From the NCBI GenBank assembly GCA_964389375.1, contig CAYMDP010000028.1:1-37075 (forward strand): 37,075 bases of DNA, given 5' to 3'. This DNA comes from CAYMDP01 sp964389375 (GTDB taxonomy: Bacteria; Bdellovibrionota; Bdellovibrionia; Bdellovibrionales; UBA1609). The notes beneath the pieces are model-generated. The model had not been told where the DNA came from, made no database searches, and worked only from the letters and a program-made list of their open reading frames with translations. Positions 14,958-24,038 of the stretch are shown one piece after another (the stretch's first letter is position 1; the number at the start of each line of letters is the position of its first letter). Made by a program: the position numbers and the translations under genes.

Positions 14958-17051
14958 TTAGAAGTTAAATCCAAGTCCTACGGTGCCATAAGCCACCCCA
15001 AGGCCGATCACTTTATTGGCCTCAACGTCTCCAAATTGAAAGGATTTTAATCCAAATCCGGCTTCACCGAAGAAGCGATTCGTCCACTGAATCTTTCCGT
15101 GAAAGTTCAGAGCAAAGTTTACGAAGATCACATTGTTCGCATTCAGCGCCAAGGGATAGTAAATAAACTCAACATCCACCCACTTCGGGTAGCGCAAAAA
15201 TGGGATGATATTAAACATATCATCAAAAATTTTTGGCATAGAACGCGCCCAAAAAGCCCCAGCTCCTGCCATCTGACCGGTGAACTGCTCTAAGACGACT
15301 TCCTGAGCATTTAAGCTAAAGCCAATGGTTGGATCCCGGCCCCAGACACCCGGATTTAAGCGATACTTTAAGTCGGCACTTGTGACTTCAAGTTTAATCA
15401 CGTCTTCATCCGAGTTGCCCCCAAATGAAGTTAAGGCTTTAAAATATTTTGCGGACACTCCCCACCTTTGTTTGCCGACATAATAATTCTCCCACCCCAA
15501 AAGGGACTCAAACCATACCTGAGCTGCGGCTTCGGCCAAAATAATGACCTGCAGTTCGTTGGATAGGACTCCCGTGGTCCTCGCACTCAGCTCGAAGGGA
15601 TAACCTTTATAGAGTTCGTGGTAGGCCTTAAAGGTCATGTCCTTTTCTTGAACAAGAAGTTGTGAGCGGTTGAGCTCTCCTCTATTTTCGGCCAAAAATC
15701 TCCAGGTAAAATCCGTCTCAGAAGTTTTTTTGGCTTCGACTTGTTCCGAACTAATCTGAACCTCTGCAGCCGTGCGGCCGTAGACCTCAGAGACCCTCGA
15801 GTAGGTCGAGCGTCTTTCGTTTTTCTTTACAAAGACACGAGCGGATTTGGTTGGAAGCTGATCAAAGATGAATGTTTGTTTAAAGGGCACTCCCCCTGAA
15901 CCTCTTAGGTACAAGAATGGTTCTTGGGCTGAAAACTCTGCCTGCCAATAATCTTTAAGGTCGCCAATCGTTGGCTTAAAATTTAAAAAGTTCCAAAACA
16001 CCTGCCCATTGCGGTCTATAAGACTATGTTTTTGCATCGGATTGTTTCCGTATCCGATCACTTCGACTCTGTTTTTCTCGGCGTTTAAAACCATATCGAT
16101 AATTTTAACGGGCTTAGGGGCAGCAATAAATTCGAAATATGTTCCATTCCCCAGAATTGAAGAAAACTTAATTGGACTGACCTCGTCTAAAAAAATGGCC
16201 GAGCCTTTTAAAGTCACTTCACGATCGTTGACGAGCACCCGGGGCCGGACCTCACCTCTTTGGGTGCTTAAGTGATATCGTCCCCCTGAGCGAACAAAAC
16301 GATAGCGCTTTGAACACAAAGCAAGCCGTCCGCCTTCTTTGGATTCGACGGAAAGACAAAACCGAACGGGTCGCTTCAGTTTCCACACTGGAATTTCAAG
16401 AAACTGCTGCCCCCAAACTCCAAACGAGCTGGTCGAGTGAACTCCAAGGTTAGACGAAGAATCACTTTCAATTTGCGTCGCCGCCACTCCAGCAGTTGCC
16501 GAGGAAGAACTTAAAGCAGGCTTCTTTTTTTCAAGAATGTCTCTCCAAGAGTTTGTATCTTCAACACTAACCTGTTTGCGCCAAATTACATTGTGCGCAT
16601 CATCGATCAGCTCAAGAGTCCCCTCGCGCAAATAATCTACCGGCCATTTAAAACTTAAAAAGTACATGTAAGTGAGTCGCTTGCGCACTTCAATTCCAAA
16701 TTCGACATCCCGAAAATAGGCGCGTTCTCGACTTAAAATCATTTCAACAGAATCTGACTTTAGCTCGTAGGGTCCGACCCGAAGGGTATGCGCTTGGGTC
16801 AAATCGTAATCGATACTTTGTTTCGCAATAATGACTTGGTTATCAAGGGGGTCAAATAGCAAAGGCATTTCGTCGCCAGAATGGTCTGACAGATTAGAAT
16901 TCTTGGACGAGTCCTCTTCACTTTCTTCAGGGGCACCGACGAATAGAATAGGTTGCTCTTCTTCAGTTGGGGGTACAGACGAGCTTTGAGCCGAATAAAT
17001 GGTCTCAGAAAAAGACAGAATCAGCGCTGTTATCAGAATGCGATATTTCAC
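14958..17051 (-). CDS. Large predicted outer-membrane protein
   Basis: 697 residues from a GTG start. The signal peptide is about residues 1-20 (ITALILSFSETIYSA). Then come an acidic, Ser/Glu-rich segment (about 25-65), a beta-rich soluble middle with repeated Trp/Lys/Arg-containing strands, and a C-terminal part of about 280 residues in alternating amphipathic strands, ending in AYGTVGLGFNF. The terminal Phe and strand pattern indicate a beta-barrel inserted in the outer membrane. No family recognised. Expression appears independent of the downstream desulfurase. No Shine-Dalgarno sequence; a -10-like TAAAAT lies 6 nt before the GTG. Confidence 0.72.
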   Translation of the reverse strand: MKYRILITALILSFSETIYSAQSSSVPPTEEEQPILFVGAPEESEEDSSKNSNLSDHSGDEMPLLFDPLDNQVIIAKQSIDYDLTQAHTLRVGPYELKSDSVEMILSRERAYFRDVEFGIEVRKRLTYMYFLSFKWPVDYLREGTLELIDDAHNVIWRKQVSVEDTNSWRDILEKKKPALSSSSATAGVAATQIESDSSSNLGVHSTSSFGVWGQQFLEIPVWKLKRPVRFCLSVESKEGGRLALCSKRYRFVRSGGRYHLSTQRGEVRPRVLVNDREVTLKGSAIFLDEVSPIKFSSILGNGTYFEFIAAPKPVKIIDMVLNAEKNRVEVIGYGNNPMQKHSLIDRNGQVFWNFLNFKPTIGDLKDYWQAEFSAQEPFLYLRGSGGVPFKQTFIFDQLPTKSARVFVKKNERRSTYSRVSEVYGRTAAEVQISSEQVEAKKTSETDFTWRFLAENRGELNRSQLLVQEKDMTFKAYHELYKGYPFELSARTTGVLSNELQVIILAEAAAQVWFESLLGWENYYVGKQRWGVSAKYFKALTSFGGNSDEDVIKLEVTSADLKYRLNPGVWGRDPTIGFSLNAQEVVLEQFTGQMAGAGAFWARSMPKIFDDMFNIIPFLRYPKWVDVEFIYYPLALNANNVIFVNFALNFHGKIQWTNRFFGEAGFGLKSFQFGDVEANKVIGLGVAYGTVGLGFNF

Positions 17052-17057
17052 TCTCAG

Positions 17058-17085
17058 ATTTTATCTCGTTGCGGCAAGACTTCAA
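17058..17085 (-). promoter_or_regulatory. Candidate leaderless promoter of the 697-residue outer-membrane protein gene
   Basis: On the minus strand, TTGAAG (17085-17080), a 16-nt spacer and TAAAAT (17063-17058, 5 of 6). Only six bases separate the -10 from the GTG at 17051. Confidence 0.5.
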
Positions 17086-17204
17086 CGTTTTTACAGTACA
17101 TTTTAGAGGATCTAAGACCCCAAGCTAGACCTTGATCCAGACCGACGAAGAGAAGCTGAGACTCCCTTTAAGCTCAAGCCCAAAAATTCCGAAAACCACT
17201 AGAG

Positions 17205-18809
17205 ATGAAGACAAGATATCCATGGGCGGACGCGCTCAAAATTAAGCCTCAGGACTACGAATCGTGGACGGTTGAAGCGCCGAAGTCCGAGCCCTTCACA
17301 TTTTGGTGTCTTGAGCGCGGGAAGATTCGTCCGGCAGATTATTTCGCCTGGGCAAAAGACTTTTATTCACTGCCACTTTTAAAAGAAGAATTCTTTAAAG
17401 AACGGCCTAACCGAAAACTTTGGAAGATGATTGAGAGTGTTGCAAACTGGTCGCCCTCAATGCTTCCGCTTGCGGAATGGGATGGAGTCATCTTTATCGG
17501 CTGTGTGGAACCGCCAGTCGATGTTCAGTGGAGTTTTCAAGTTCAATACGTCTTGGCCTCTCCTCGCGGATTAAAAACTCTTTGGCAAGAATACCGCGGC
17601 GAAGAAACTATTATTACTCAGTCTCATCCCGCCGTTTCACGAATAGATATTTCGAAGATAGATGCCGTTCGAGAGTCCGCTTCTGTGGATCATTCACAGG
17701 TCCGCGCAAAGCCGACACCCGCTGTGGCGAGTGCATCTGCACTTCCTATGCCCCCGCCGCTTCCCAAAGAAGAGCCCTCAAGTTCTCAAGCTCCGCCCCC
17801 GACTCCAAGCAAAAAAGCAAGCTCGTCAAAACCGATCGAGCCTCCTCCATTCGAACTAAAACTACCCGGCCCTGCGGCTGAAAAAAAACCAGAGCCTCAG
17901 GCGAAGCCTTTGTCCGCAACCATGGATAAAAATCCAAGCGAGAAAAAATTAGAGACGACCAAAGCTTCTGCTGCAAGTCCCTCTTTGGAATTAGATCTTA
18001 AGCTGAATTCTTCTGCTGCACTTGAAGATCTTGAAGACCAGATGCTGCGCTCAAATCAACAGAGTTCATCTGAAGAAGCTCCAAAGACGGGTGAAGAAGA
18101 ACATGAGCTGGCACCACCTGAAGGTTTTAGTCTTGATACCTCCTTCAAACTTAAGCTTGGCGATGACCTTAGCTCGACAAGTGAAGATCCGATCGAAGCC
18201 CTTGCACCGGAAGGATTAGATATTCAGACCCCACTTGCGGTGGCTGCACAAAAACCGACTGGAAAGCCCATTCCAACAAAAGCCCCAGAAGCTAGAAGCC
18301 CTCAGGGAAGCTTAGAGGGACTTCATACTGAAGATCTCGCCCCAGAATCATTGGCCCAAGCCAAAACTGAAGACGAAGCCTACGCTTGGCTGTTTAGACA
18401 ACTCCAGGAATACTATAGCTCTTCGATGATTCTTTTAAATATTCAGGGGCATCAACTTCAGCCTTACAAATGGGAGCATGTCTGGAAGCCCGTTGACGAG
18501 TCCGCCTTGAATCCGATTAGCACGCAGACCCCAAGTCTGTTTCGTATTGTTTCAAAAACTAAGATGCCTTATCACGGAGCCATCATAGAAAATGAGCTGA
18601 CGAATGTATTTTTTAAATCTTGGGGATACAAGAAGAGCAATCCAGAGCACGCAACTGCGGTGCCTTTGCTCATTGATGACCATCTGATGGGAATTGTCCT
18701 TGCGGTGGGAGAAAAAGAGGCAAACACGACCCAAGCCCTTGCTCAGGCCGAAAGATCTGCAGATCAGGTGACTCAGTATTTAAAAGCGATCTCTCGCAAA
18801 GCCGCCTGA
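17205..18809 (+). CDS. Protein with disordered linker and GAF-like C-terminal domain
   Basis: 534 residues in three parts. Residues 1-130 are a folded, Trp-rich domain (WADALKIKPQDY onward) with some likeness to the N-terminal domain of type II secretion/type IV pilus ATPases; this is a weak guess. About 150-385 is a Pro/Ser/Ala/Glu-rich, low-complexity linker containing three degenerate LAPEGL-type motifs and ELKL-type motifs. Residues 388-534 look like a GAF sensor domain: a helix, SSSMILLNIQGHQLQPYKW, then AVPLLIDDHLMGIVLAVGEK and a closing helix. No signal peptide, so cytosolic. It is probably a scaffold or signalling protein. The ribosome-binding site is weak (TAGAG). Confidence 0.7.
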   Translation: MKTRYPWADALKIKPQDYESWTVEAPKSEPFTFWCLERGKIRPADYFAWAKDFYSLPLLKEEFFKERPNRKLWKMIESVANWSPSMLPLAEWDGVIFIGCVEPPVDVQWSFQVQYVLASPRGLKTLWQEYRGEETIITQSHPAVSRIDISKIDAVRESASVDHSQVRAKPTPAVASASALPMPPPLPKEEPSSSQAPPPTPSKKASSSKPIEPPPFELKLPGPAAEKKPEPQAKPLSATMDKNPSEKKLETTKASAASPSLELDLKLNSSAALEDLEDQMLRSNQQSSSEEAPKTGEEEHELAPPEGFSLDTSFKLKLGDDLSSTSEDPIEALAPEGLDIQTPLAVAAQKPTGKPIPTKAPEARSPQGSLEGLHTEDLAPESLAQAKTEDEAYAWLFRQLQEYYSSSMILLNIQGHQLQPYKWEHVWKPVDESALNPISTQTPSLFRIVSKTKMPYHGAIIENELTNVFFKSWGYKKSNPEHATAVPLLIDDHLMGIVLAVGEKEANTTQALAQAERSADQVTQYLKAISRKAA

Positions 18810-18824
18810 TCCACTTAGAAAACT

Positions 18825-19289
18825 CTATTCCCCTTGAACTACTTCGCACTGGTGGGTGATCACTGTGTCCGCACCTTCAGGCTTAAATGGATTCACACCA
18901 AGAAGCTGAACCGCTTCGACCTTCTCACCTTTTTTGACAACTTTTTGAAGTATCAAATGGTTTAGATCATTTTCTACCTCGATCAGATAAAAGAAGGCGA
19001 CTTCTTTACCTTCTGGGCCTTCAGCCAAATCAGTATCTCCAACCAAATCAATTTTCTCAAAGCCGATCATGCCTGTCGTTTTGTCTACTCTAGGGCCTTC
19101 GTAAGTTGCTTTGTAAGGAAACTCCGCTCCGTCTTTTGCACTTTGAATTCGGATACTGACCTCCATCCCAAAGCGTCGACCGCAGTCATAAACAAGATCT
19201 GTTGATGCAGCGGCAAATGACGAACTGAATAGCGGCGAAAGAATCAGTACAAGCCCAAGATTAACAATCCGTTTAAAATTTGTTTTCAT
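18825..19289 (-). CDS. Secreted protein of unknown function
   Basis: 154 residues. The signal peptide runs to about residue 28 (LGLVLILSPLFSSSFAAA). The mature part has one early and one late cysteine (VYDCGRR near the start, THQCEVV near the end) that could pair and close a small beta-rich domain. The start is fixed by AAGGAG 6 nt before the ATG and by the signal peptide. No family recognised. It lies 15 nt beyond the stop of the convergent 17205 gene with no evident terminator between. A candidate promoter is at 19363-19391. Confidence 0.7.
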   Translation of the reverse strand: MKTNFKRIVNLGLVLILSPLFSSSFAAASTDLVYDCGRRFGMEVSIRIQSAKDGAEFPYKATYEGPRVDKTTGMIGFEKIDLVGDTDLAEGPEGKEVAFFYLIEVENDLNHLILQKVVKKGEKVEAVQLLGVNPFKPEGADTVITHQCEVVQGE

Positions 19290-19362
19290 TATGTTCTCCT
19301 TTAGAGAGTGAATAAATGCCCGGAAAAAATAATTCATTCCCTAAGGACAAAGTAGACAATAG

Positions 19363-19391
19363 ATCATGTTGTAAAAAATTTAAGATGACAA
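19363..19391 (-). promoter_or_regulatory. Candidate promoter of the 19289 gene
   Basis: On the minus strand, TTGTCA (19391-19386, 5 of 6), a 17-nt spacer and CATGAT (19368-19363, 4 of 6), in the AT-rich gap after tsaE. Other box pairs in the same gap are possible. Confidence 0.35.
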
Positions 19392-19412
19392 AAGGCCGCA
19401 ACTAAACAGCCA

Positions 19413-19853
19413 CTAGCCGACAGAAATGCGGCGTGCGGAAGTCCCTGGTGACTGGGGGTGAAATTCGAGCTGAAGACGGAGCACATTCCACGCTTTGGGA
19501 ATGTCAGCCAGATGAATCCGATCGGGCCATTCGATGCAGATAAGGCCTTTAGGAAGGTTAAAAACCTCCCAAAACCCAGTCGACTCAAGATCTTCATCGC
19601 TTTCAATCCGGTATAGGTCAAAATGCTCGATGGAGGATCCTTCACCTACAGGATAGCTATTGTGAATGGCAAAAGTTGGAGAACTTGCGGATTGGTCCCC
19701 TTTAAGATTTTTAAGCAGACTGCGCACAAGTTGAGTTTTGCCGACTCCCAAAGGACCATTAAGCAAAAGGACTTGGCGCCCACTAAAAGACTTTATCAAA
19801 TTTTTGATCAATAGATCCAAGTCCTCAAGACCTTCAATCTCGTAAACCTTCAC
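19413..19853 (-). CDS. tsaE: tRNA t6A synthesis ATPase TsaE
   Basis: 146 residues. TsaE is the ATPase partner of TsaB-TsaD in making threonylcarbamoyl-adenosine at A37 of tRNAs. Walker A GPLGVGKT lies about 34-41. The conserved SSPTFAIHNSY, EHFDLYRI and ICIEWPDRI segments are all present. The start is GTG at 19853, overlapping the nnr stop as GTGA, so translation is coupled. Last gene of the tilS-ftsH-cdaA-cdaR-glmM-nnr-tsaE run. The nnr-tsaE neighbourhood is common in bacteria. The t6A product is the substrate of MtaB encoded about 7 kb away. Confidence 0.95.
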   Translation of the reverse strand: MKVYEIEGLEDLDLLIKNLIKSFSGRQVLLLNGPLGVGKTQLVRSLLKNLKGDQSASSPTFAIHNSYPVGEGSSIEHFDLYRIESDEDLESTGFWEVFNLPKGLICIEWPDRIHLADIPKAWNVLRLQLEFHPQSPGTSARRISVG

Positions 19854-21361
19854 AGCAGATGTCCTAAAGAAATTCTTTGTAAAAGCTGAGGAAGATGATC
19901 TTTAAGATCCGAGGCAAGTAAGGAGCGTCTGTCATTTCCGACTCGAACCCACTCATCCGCAATCCGTCCATGAATGTAGGCCGCTGTCGCACTGGCTTGC
20001 AAGGTCTCAAGGCCCTGGGCGAGCAGGGCCCCAATCATTCCACTTAAGACATCTCCCGTTCCAGCCTTTGCCAAAGCCGAATTCCCCGAGTGAATGACCA
20101 TGCTACGCCCCTTAAAGGCAATCAAGCTGCGAAAACCCTTCAGCAAAACATGGCAGCCCATGGCTTCGGAAGCCGCAAGTGAGCTCTTAAAGCGATTTTT
20201 ATCGATCTCACGGGCCTCAATCTTAAGGATGCGCGAAAGCTCCCCCGAGTGAGGTGTCACAATCCAAGAGGCCGGAAGCGGAAACAAATCGAACTCTACA
20301 CAAGTCGTTAAAGCGTCTGCATCTAAAATGACCGGGGCAGTATTTTCTGTCTTAAGTCGTTCTATCAAATCGGCTGTCCTGCGAGAAACTCCAAGCCCGG
20401 GTCCCACGACAACTGCAGAAAACTTTTTTGTCCATAAATCCGGATCAGACAATTTTGCGGTTAAAATTTCTGGAGCTTCTTTAATTTGATCCGAGGGAGA
20501 CTCAAAAGAAGCCCAAGTTACATAACCGACTCCCATTCGGTAAGCTGCCGCAGAAGCCAGAACTCCAGCCCCCCAATGACCTTCGCTTCCCGCCACCACC
20601 AAAAGGTGGCCATGCATCGACTTATTTGAAGTTTCTTTTCGTCGCGGCAAATAGCGCCTTGCTAATTTGTCTGAAAATAAAAAATGTGTGGTCGCAATTC
20701 CTCGAAGGGCCTCAAATGGAAATCCAATCGACAGAATTCGAAGTTTACCGACGTGAGAGGGGCCTTCGTTAACAAAAAAGCCCGGCTTTGCTAAACCAAA
20801 AGTGAGAGTCATCGAAGCCTTGATGGCGTAGCCATCCAAAGTCCCCTGATCGCAATTTAAACCAGATGGACAATCTAAACTGATCACTGGCGCCTTGGCC
20901 GAGTTCATCAATTCTAATATCTGCAGGTATTCATCTTCGATCTTTCGATTTAAACCAATTCCAAATAAAGCATCGACCAGAAGGCTTGCTGATCTAAGTT
21001 GCTCAAGTTTTTCGGGGTGCTTTTGTAAATCCACAATGCGTAGACCTTGAAGTTCGGCTCGTTTAAGCTGGATTTTAAAAAGCTCGGATCGTTTGCTCTC
21101 AGGAGCGAAAAAAAATACATAAAGGTCTCGGTGTCCACTCGAATGAAGATGGCGAGCCAAGACTAATCCATCACCGCCATTATGTCCGGGGCCGCAAACC
21201 ACAGCTGTCATGCCCCGCTTTAGTTCAGGGAAATAGGCAAGATCGATCTCGCGGGCCGCAGTCGCCCCCGCGGACTCCATAAGAACTTCGGATGTTAAGC
21301 CATAGACTTCTTGCGAAAGTTTATCGATTTCTTGAGCCTGTAAAACCGTGGCCAGTCTCAT
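19850..21361 (-). CDS. nnr: Bifunctional NAD(P)H-hydrate epimerase/dehydratase
   Basis: 503 residues, a fusion typical of bacteria. The N-terminal YjeF-type epimerase domain contains CGPGHNGGDGLVLARHL. The C-terminal ADP/ATP-dependent dehydratase domain contains VVVGPGLG, DADAL, TPHSGE and the nucleotide-binding GNSALAKAGTGDVLSGMIGA. Together they repair hydrated NADH and NADPH. AAGGT precedes the ATG at short distance. Nine bases separate it from the glmM stop, and its own stop overlaps tsaE. Confidence 0.96.
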   Translation of the reverse strand: MRLATVLQAQEIDKLSQEVYGLTSEVLMESAGATAAREIDLAYFPELKRGMTAVVCGPGHNGGDGLVLARHLHSSGHRDLYVFFFAPESKRSELFKIQLKRAELQGLRIVDLQKHPEKLEQLRSASLLVDALFGIGLNRKIEDEYLQILELMNSAKAPVISLDCPSGLNCDQGTLDGYAIKASMTLTFGLAKPGFFVNEGPSHVGKLRILSIGFPFEALRGIATTHFLFSDKLARRYLPRRKETSNKSMHGHLLVVAGSEGHWGAGVLASAAAYRMGVGYVTWASFESPSDQIKEAPEILTAKLSDPDLWTKKFSAVVVGPGLGVSRRTADLIERLKTENTAPVILDADALTTCVEFDLFPLPASWIVTPHSGELSRILKIEAREIDKNRFKSSLAASEAMGCHVLLKGFRSLIAFKGRSMVIHSGNSALAKAGTGDVLSGMIGALLAQGLETLQASATAAYIHGRIADEWVRVGNDRRSLLASDLKDHLPQLLQRISLGHLL

Positions 21362-21370
21362 GAAATGACC

Positions 21371-22816
21371 TTATGAAAGATTTTTTTGTAAGAACTCAGC
21401 GATTTGGGCCGCGAACTGACCGATTTTTCTTTTGTCTTGGCCTTCAACTAAGATGCGAACCACAGGCTCAGTCCCAGAAAAACGCACAAACAGTCGACCT
21501 TCACCCTTAAGTTGAGCTTCTACTTTACGAATCAAATCTTCGTAGCCCGGAATCTCTTCTAAGGGAGTTCGACGAGAGACTCTGACGTTAACAAGCGTTT
21601 GTGGAACATCCTTCATGAAATCCGCAAGCTCACTGAGGCGCTTACCCTCGTATCTCATAACCGCTAAAACGTTTAAGGCCGCAACACAACCATCACCTGT
21701 CGTACTGTGATCTAAATGGATAATGTGACCCGACTGCTCGCCGCCAAGGTTATAGCCGTTTTGTCTCATCTCTTCGACCACGTGTTTGTCACCCACATCG
21801 GTGCGTACAACTTGGATTCCATGTTTATTTAAAACCAAATCCAAACCAATATTACTCATCTGAGTGGCAACAACTGTGTTTTTTGCAAGGCTTCCACGTT
21901 TTGCTAGGTGAAGCGCACAGACGGCTAAAATATGATCTCCATTCACAACTTGCCCTCGCTCATCCACCATAATCACTCGATCCGCATCCCCATCAAGAGT
22001 GATTCCGACATCGGCTCGGTAGCGCAAAACCGCTTCGCAGGTTTTTTTGGGATGAAGAGCTCCAGCTTTGTCGTTGATATTGTAGCCATTTGGTTGATCG
22101 CCTAAAACAATCAGCTCGGCACCAAGTTCCTCAAAAACTGCTGGTGCTACAGAGTAGCTCGCCCCATTTGCACAGTCCAAAACAATGCGAAGTCCGTCTA
22201 ATGATAAATCAAGAGGAAAAGTATTTTTGACATAAACAATATAGCGGCCATTTGCATCGTCAATTCGACGAGTTCGACCGATCTTGTCGGCATCCGCCAA
22301 ATGACTAGACAGCAGATCCTCATGAACAAGGCGTTCAATTTCTCTTTCCATCACATCGGGAATCTTAAAACCGTCGGCTCCAAAAATTTTAATCCCATTA
22401 TCGAAAAAAGCATTGTGAGAGGCCGAGATCACGATCCCCGCATCAGCTCGCATATTACGAGCCAGATAACCAATCCCTGGAGTTGGCAGTGGACCGGTCA
22501 ATTGAACCGAAACTCCCATGGAATTTAGCCCACTCGAAAGAGCTTGCTCAAGCATATAGCCCGAAAGCCTAGTGTCTTTACCAATTAAGACGGTCCGCTT
22601 ATCCCCGGCCTTACGACTAGGCTGTTTGCGCAAAAGATAACCCATCGCTTGACCAACCTTTAGGGCAAGATCCGGAGTCATTGGGAATTTATTCGAAGTC
22701 CCTCGAATTCCATCCGTTCCAAATAAACGATCGGGCCTAGCACTATCTGTCGCCGGACCTTCTGCTAGCTTATGAGTCCCGTTTGTCTTCGTCTTTGCCA
22801 CAACATTCACCTTCAT
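21371..22816 (-). CDS. glmM: Phosphoglucosamine mutase with N-terminal extension
   Basis: 481 residues. Converts glucosamine-6-phosphate to glucosamine-1-phosphate for peptidoglycan and LPS precursors. RLFGTDGIRG starts at residue 30, the phosphoserine loop is ISASHN with candidate Ser133, the metal loop is DGDADR, and the phosphate-binding loop is RFSGTEP. The family is about 445-450 residues; the surplus is an N-terminal segment of about 28 residues, Lys/Thr/Ala-rich and probably disordered. A start closer to RLFGTDG has no ATG, and the ATGA overlap with cdaR supports the long form. In Firmicutes GlmM binds and inhibits CdaA; whether this holds here is inference from the linkage. Confidence 0.95.
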   Translation of the reverse strand: MKVNVVAKTKTNGTHKLAEGPATDSARPDRLFGTDGIRGTSNKFPMTPDLALKVGQAMGYLLRKQPSRKAGDKRTVLIGKDTRLSGYMLEQALSSGLNSMGVSVQLTGPLPTPGIGYLARNMRADAGIVISASHNAFFDNGIKIFGADGFKIPDVMEREIERLVHEDLLSSHLADADKIGRTRRIDDANGRYIVYVKNTFPLDLSLDGLRIVLDCANGASYSVAPAVFEELGAELIVLGDQPNGYNINDKAGALHPKKTCEAVLRYRADVGITLDGDADRVIMVDERGQVVNGDHILAVCALHLAKRGSLAKNTVVATQMSNIGLDLVLNKHGIQVVRTDVGDKHVVEEMRQNGYNLGGEQSGHIIHLDHSTTGDGCVAALNVLAVMRYEGKRLSELADFMKDVPQTLVNVRVSRRTPLEEIPGYEDLIRKVEAQLKGEGRLFVRFSGTEPVVRILVEGQDKRKIGQFAAQIAEFLQKNLS

Positions 22817-23217
22817 TTTTGCTCACTCTGGTCCTTAAGTTGAACCACTATCTCTTCGGGATAAATAGATAGGACCTTTACTCCACCCGATAGGTTTAAA
22901 GCTCCTGGACTGATGCGAACGACTTGTCTTCCTGGATTAAAACTACTTAAATCGATCGCGAGGTTACTTTGACTCTCGCTAAAGTTCTTTACCCCCACCC
23001 TTGGGCCTCGAACTTCCACCCGAACACTTTGACGAACTTTATTTACGATCTCATGTTGCTCAGACAGAATAAACTGCAACTGAAGATCTTTGGCAACAAT
23101 CGTTTCTTTGCGTCCCAGCATGGTGGCCCATAAAATCGTCGCCACAAATAAAGAGACAACCTTATAGCTGGTGTTGTCGTTCCACCAATCTTTAACTGTT
23201 CGAACTTTCTGAACCAC
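22813..23217 (-). CDS. YbbR-domain protein, CdaA partner (CdaR-like)
   Basis: 134 residues: a short cytoplasmic start, one membrane segment (about 19-35, VVSLFVATILWATML) and a single extracytoplasmic YbbR-like beta domain with EVRGPRVGV and the closing VLSIYPEEIVVQL. CdaR of Firmicutes has several YbbR repeats and modulates the diadenylate cyclase; this is a one-repeat form. The GTG start has GGAG 7 nt upstream. It sits between cdaA and glmM, the classical order, overlapping glmM by ATGA. Confidence 0.85.
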   Translation of the reverse strand: MVQKVRTVKDWWNDNTSYKVVSLFVATILWATMLGRKETIVAKDLQLQFILSEQHEIVNKVRQSVRVEVRGPRVGVKNFSESQSNLAIDLSSFNPGRQVVRISPGALNLSGGVKVLSIYPEEIVVQLKDQSEQK

Positions 23218-23233
23218 TAATCAACTCCAAACT

Positions 23234-24025
23234 TTAAGTCGGTCGAAAGGTTATACCCAAGGTTTCGTACAAGGCTTTTCGAATCGTGGCATGATCCACA
23301 TCCGGCCTTAAGATCCCACCCTGCACCAATCCCACAGTTTTAGTCTCTTCTGAAACAACTAAAACCAGAGCATCGGTCTCTTCTGTTAAACCAATTGCAG
23401 CTCTATGCCGAGTTCCCAAATTTTTATCAAGAATCGGGTTTTTACTTAAAGGTAAAAAACATCCTGCTGAGTGAATTTTTCCCGACCGAATGATCAGGGC
23501 TCCATCATGCAAGGGACTCGTCGGCAGAAACAAAGCCTGAAGAACTTCGGAGCTGACGTTTCCGTTAATCAAAGTTCCTTCTTCAATAAAATAATCCAGA
23601 GCAATCTCATTTTCGATAACCACAAGAGCCCCGGTCCCCTTCTGGGCCATAGCCACGACGCCACGAGCGATCTCTTCCACGAGGTGGGTTTCTTCGACTC
23701 TAGAGACTCCACTTAAAAAGGGATTGCTTCCGATCTGTGCTAAAGCTCTGCGAATCTCACCCTGAAATAAAATCACAACAATCAAAAAGAGATTGGCAAA
23801 AAATTTCTCGAGCAAATAATTAAAGGTGATCAATTCAAAGTAGATGCTGGCCAAAAAGGCCATGGCCAGGATTCCCATCCCAGAAAGAATCTGCACGGCT
23901 CCAGATCTTTTAGTTAAAAGCAAAACTCTGTAGGCGACAAACCAGACCAATAGCAAATCGAGCACGTCGTAAAAACGCAGGTGCACAAAAAGACTTTCGA
24001 TTTGCTCATACAAGTTCTGTAGCAT
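23234..24025 (-). CDS. cdaA: Diadenylate cyclase CdaA (c-di-AMP synthase)
   Basis: 263 residues. Three N-terminal membrane helices (about 23-37, 46-63, 68-88) are followed by a cytosolic DAC/DisA_N domain. The catalytic motifs DGA (174-176) and RHR (206-208, in LGTRHRAAIG) are intact, so two ATP to c-di-AMP activity is expected. The length matches the CdaA/YbbP class. The ftsH stop is 13 nt upstream and cdaR starts 16 nt after its stop. Linkage to cdaR and glmM supports a wall- or turgor-linked c-di-AMP circuit. c-di-AMP synthases are less usual in Gram-negative bacteria than in Firmicutes. Confidence 0.96.
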   Translation of the reverse strand: MLQNLYEQIESLFVHLRFYDVLDLLLVWFVAYRVLLLTKRSGAVQILSGMGILAMAFLASIYFELITFNYLLEKFFANLFLIVVILFQGEIRRALAQIGSNPFLSGVSRVEETHLVEEIARGVVAMAQKGTGALVVIENEIALDYFIEEGTLINGNVSSEVLQALFLPTSPLHDGALIIRSGKIHSAGCFLPLSKNPILDKNLGTRHRAAIGLTEETDALVLVVSEETKTVGLVQGGILRPDVDHATIRKALYETLGITFRPT

Positions 24026-24038
24026 TTAGTTCCGTAGT

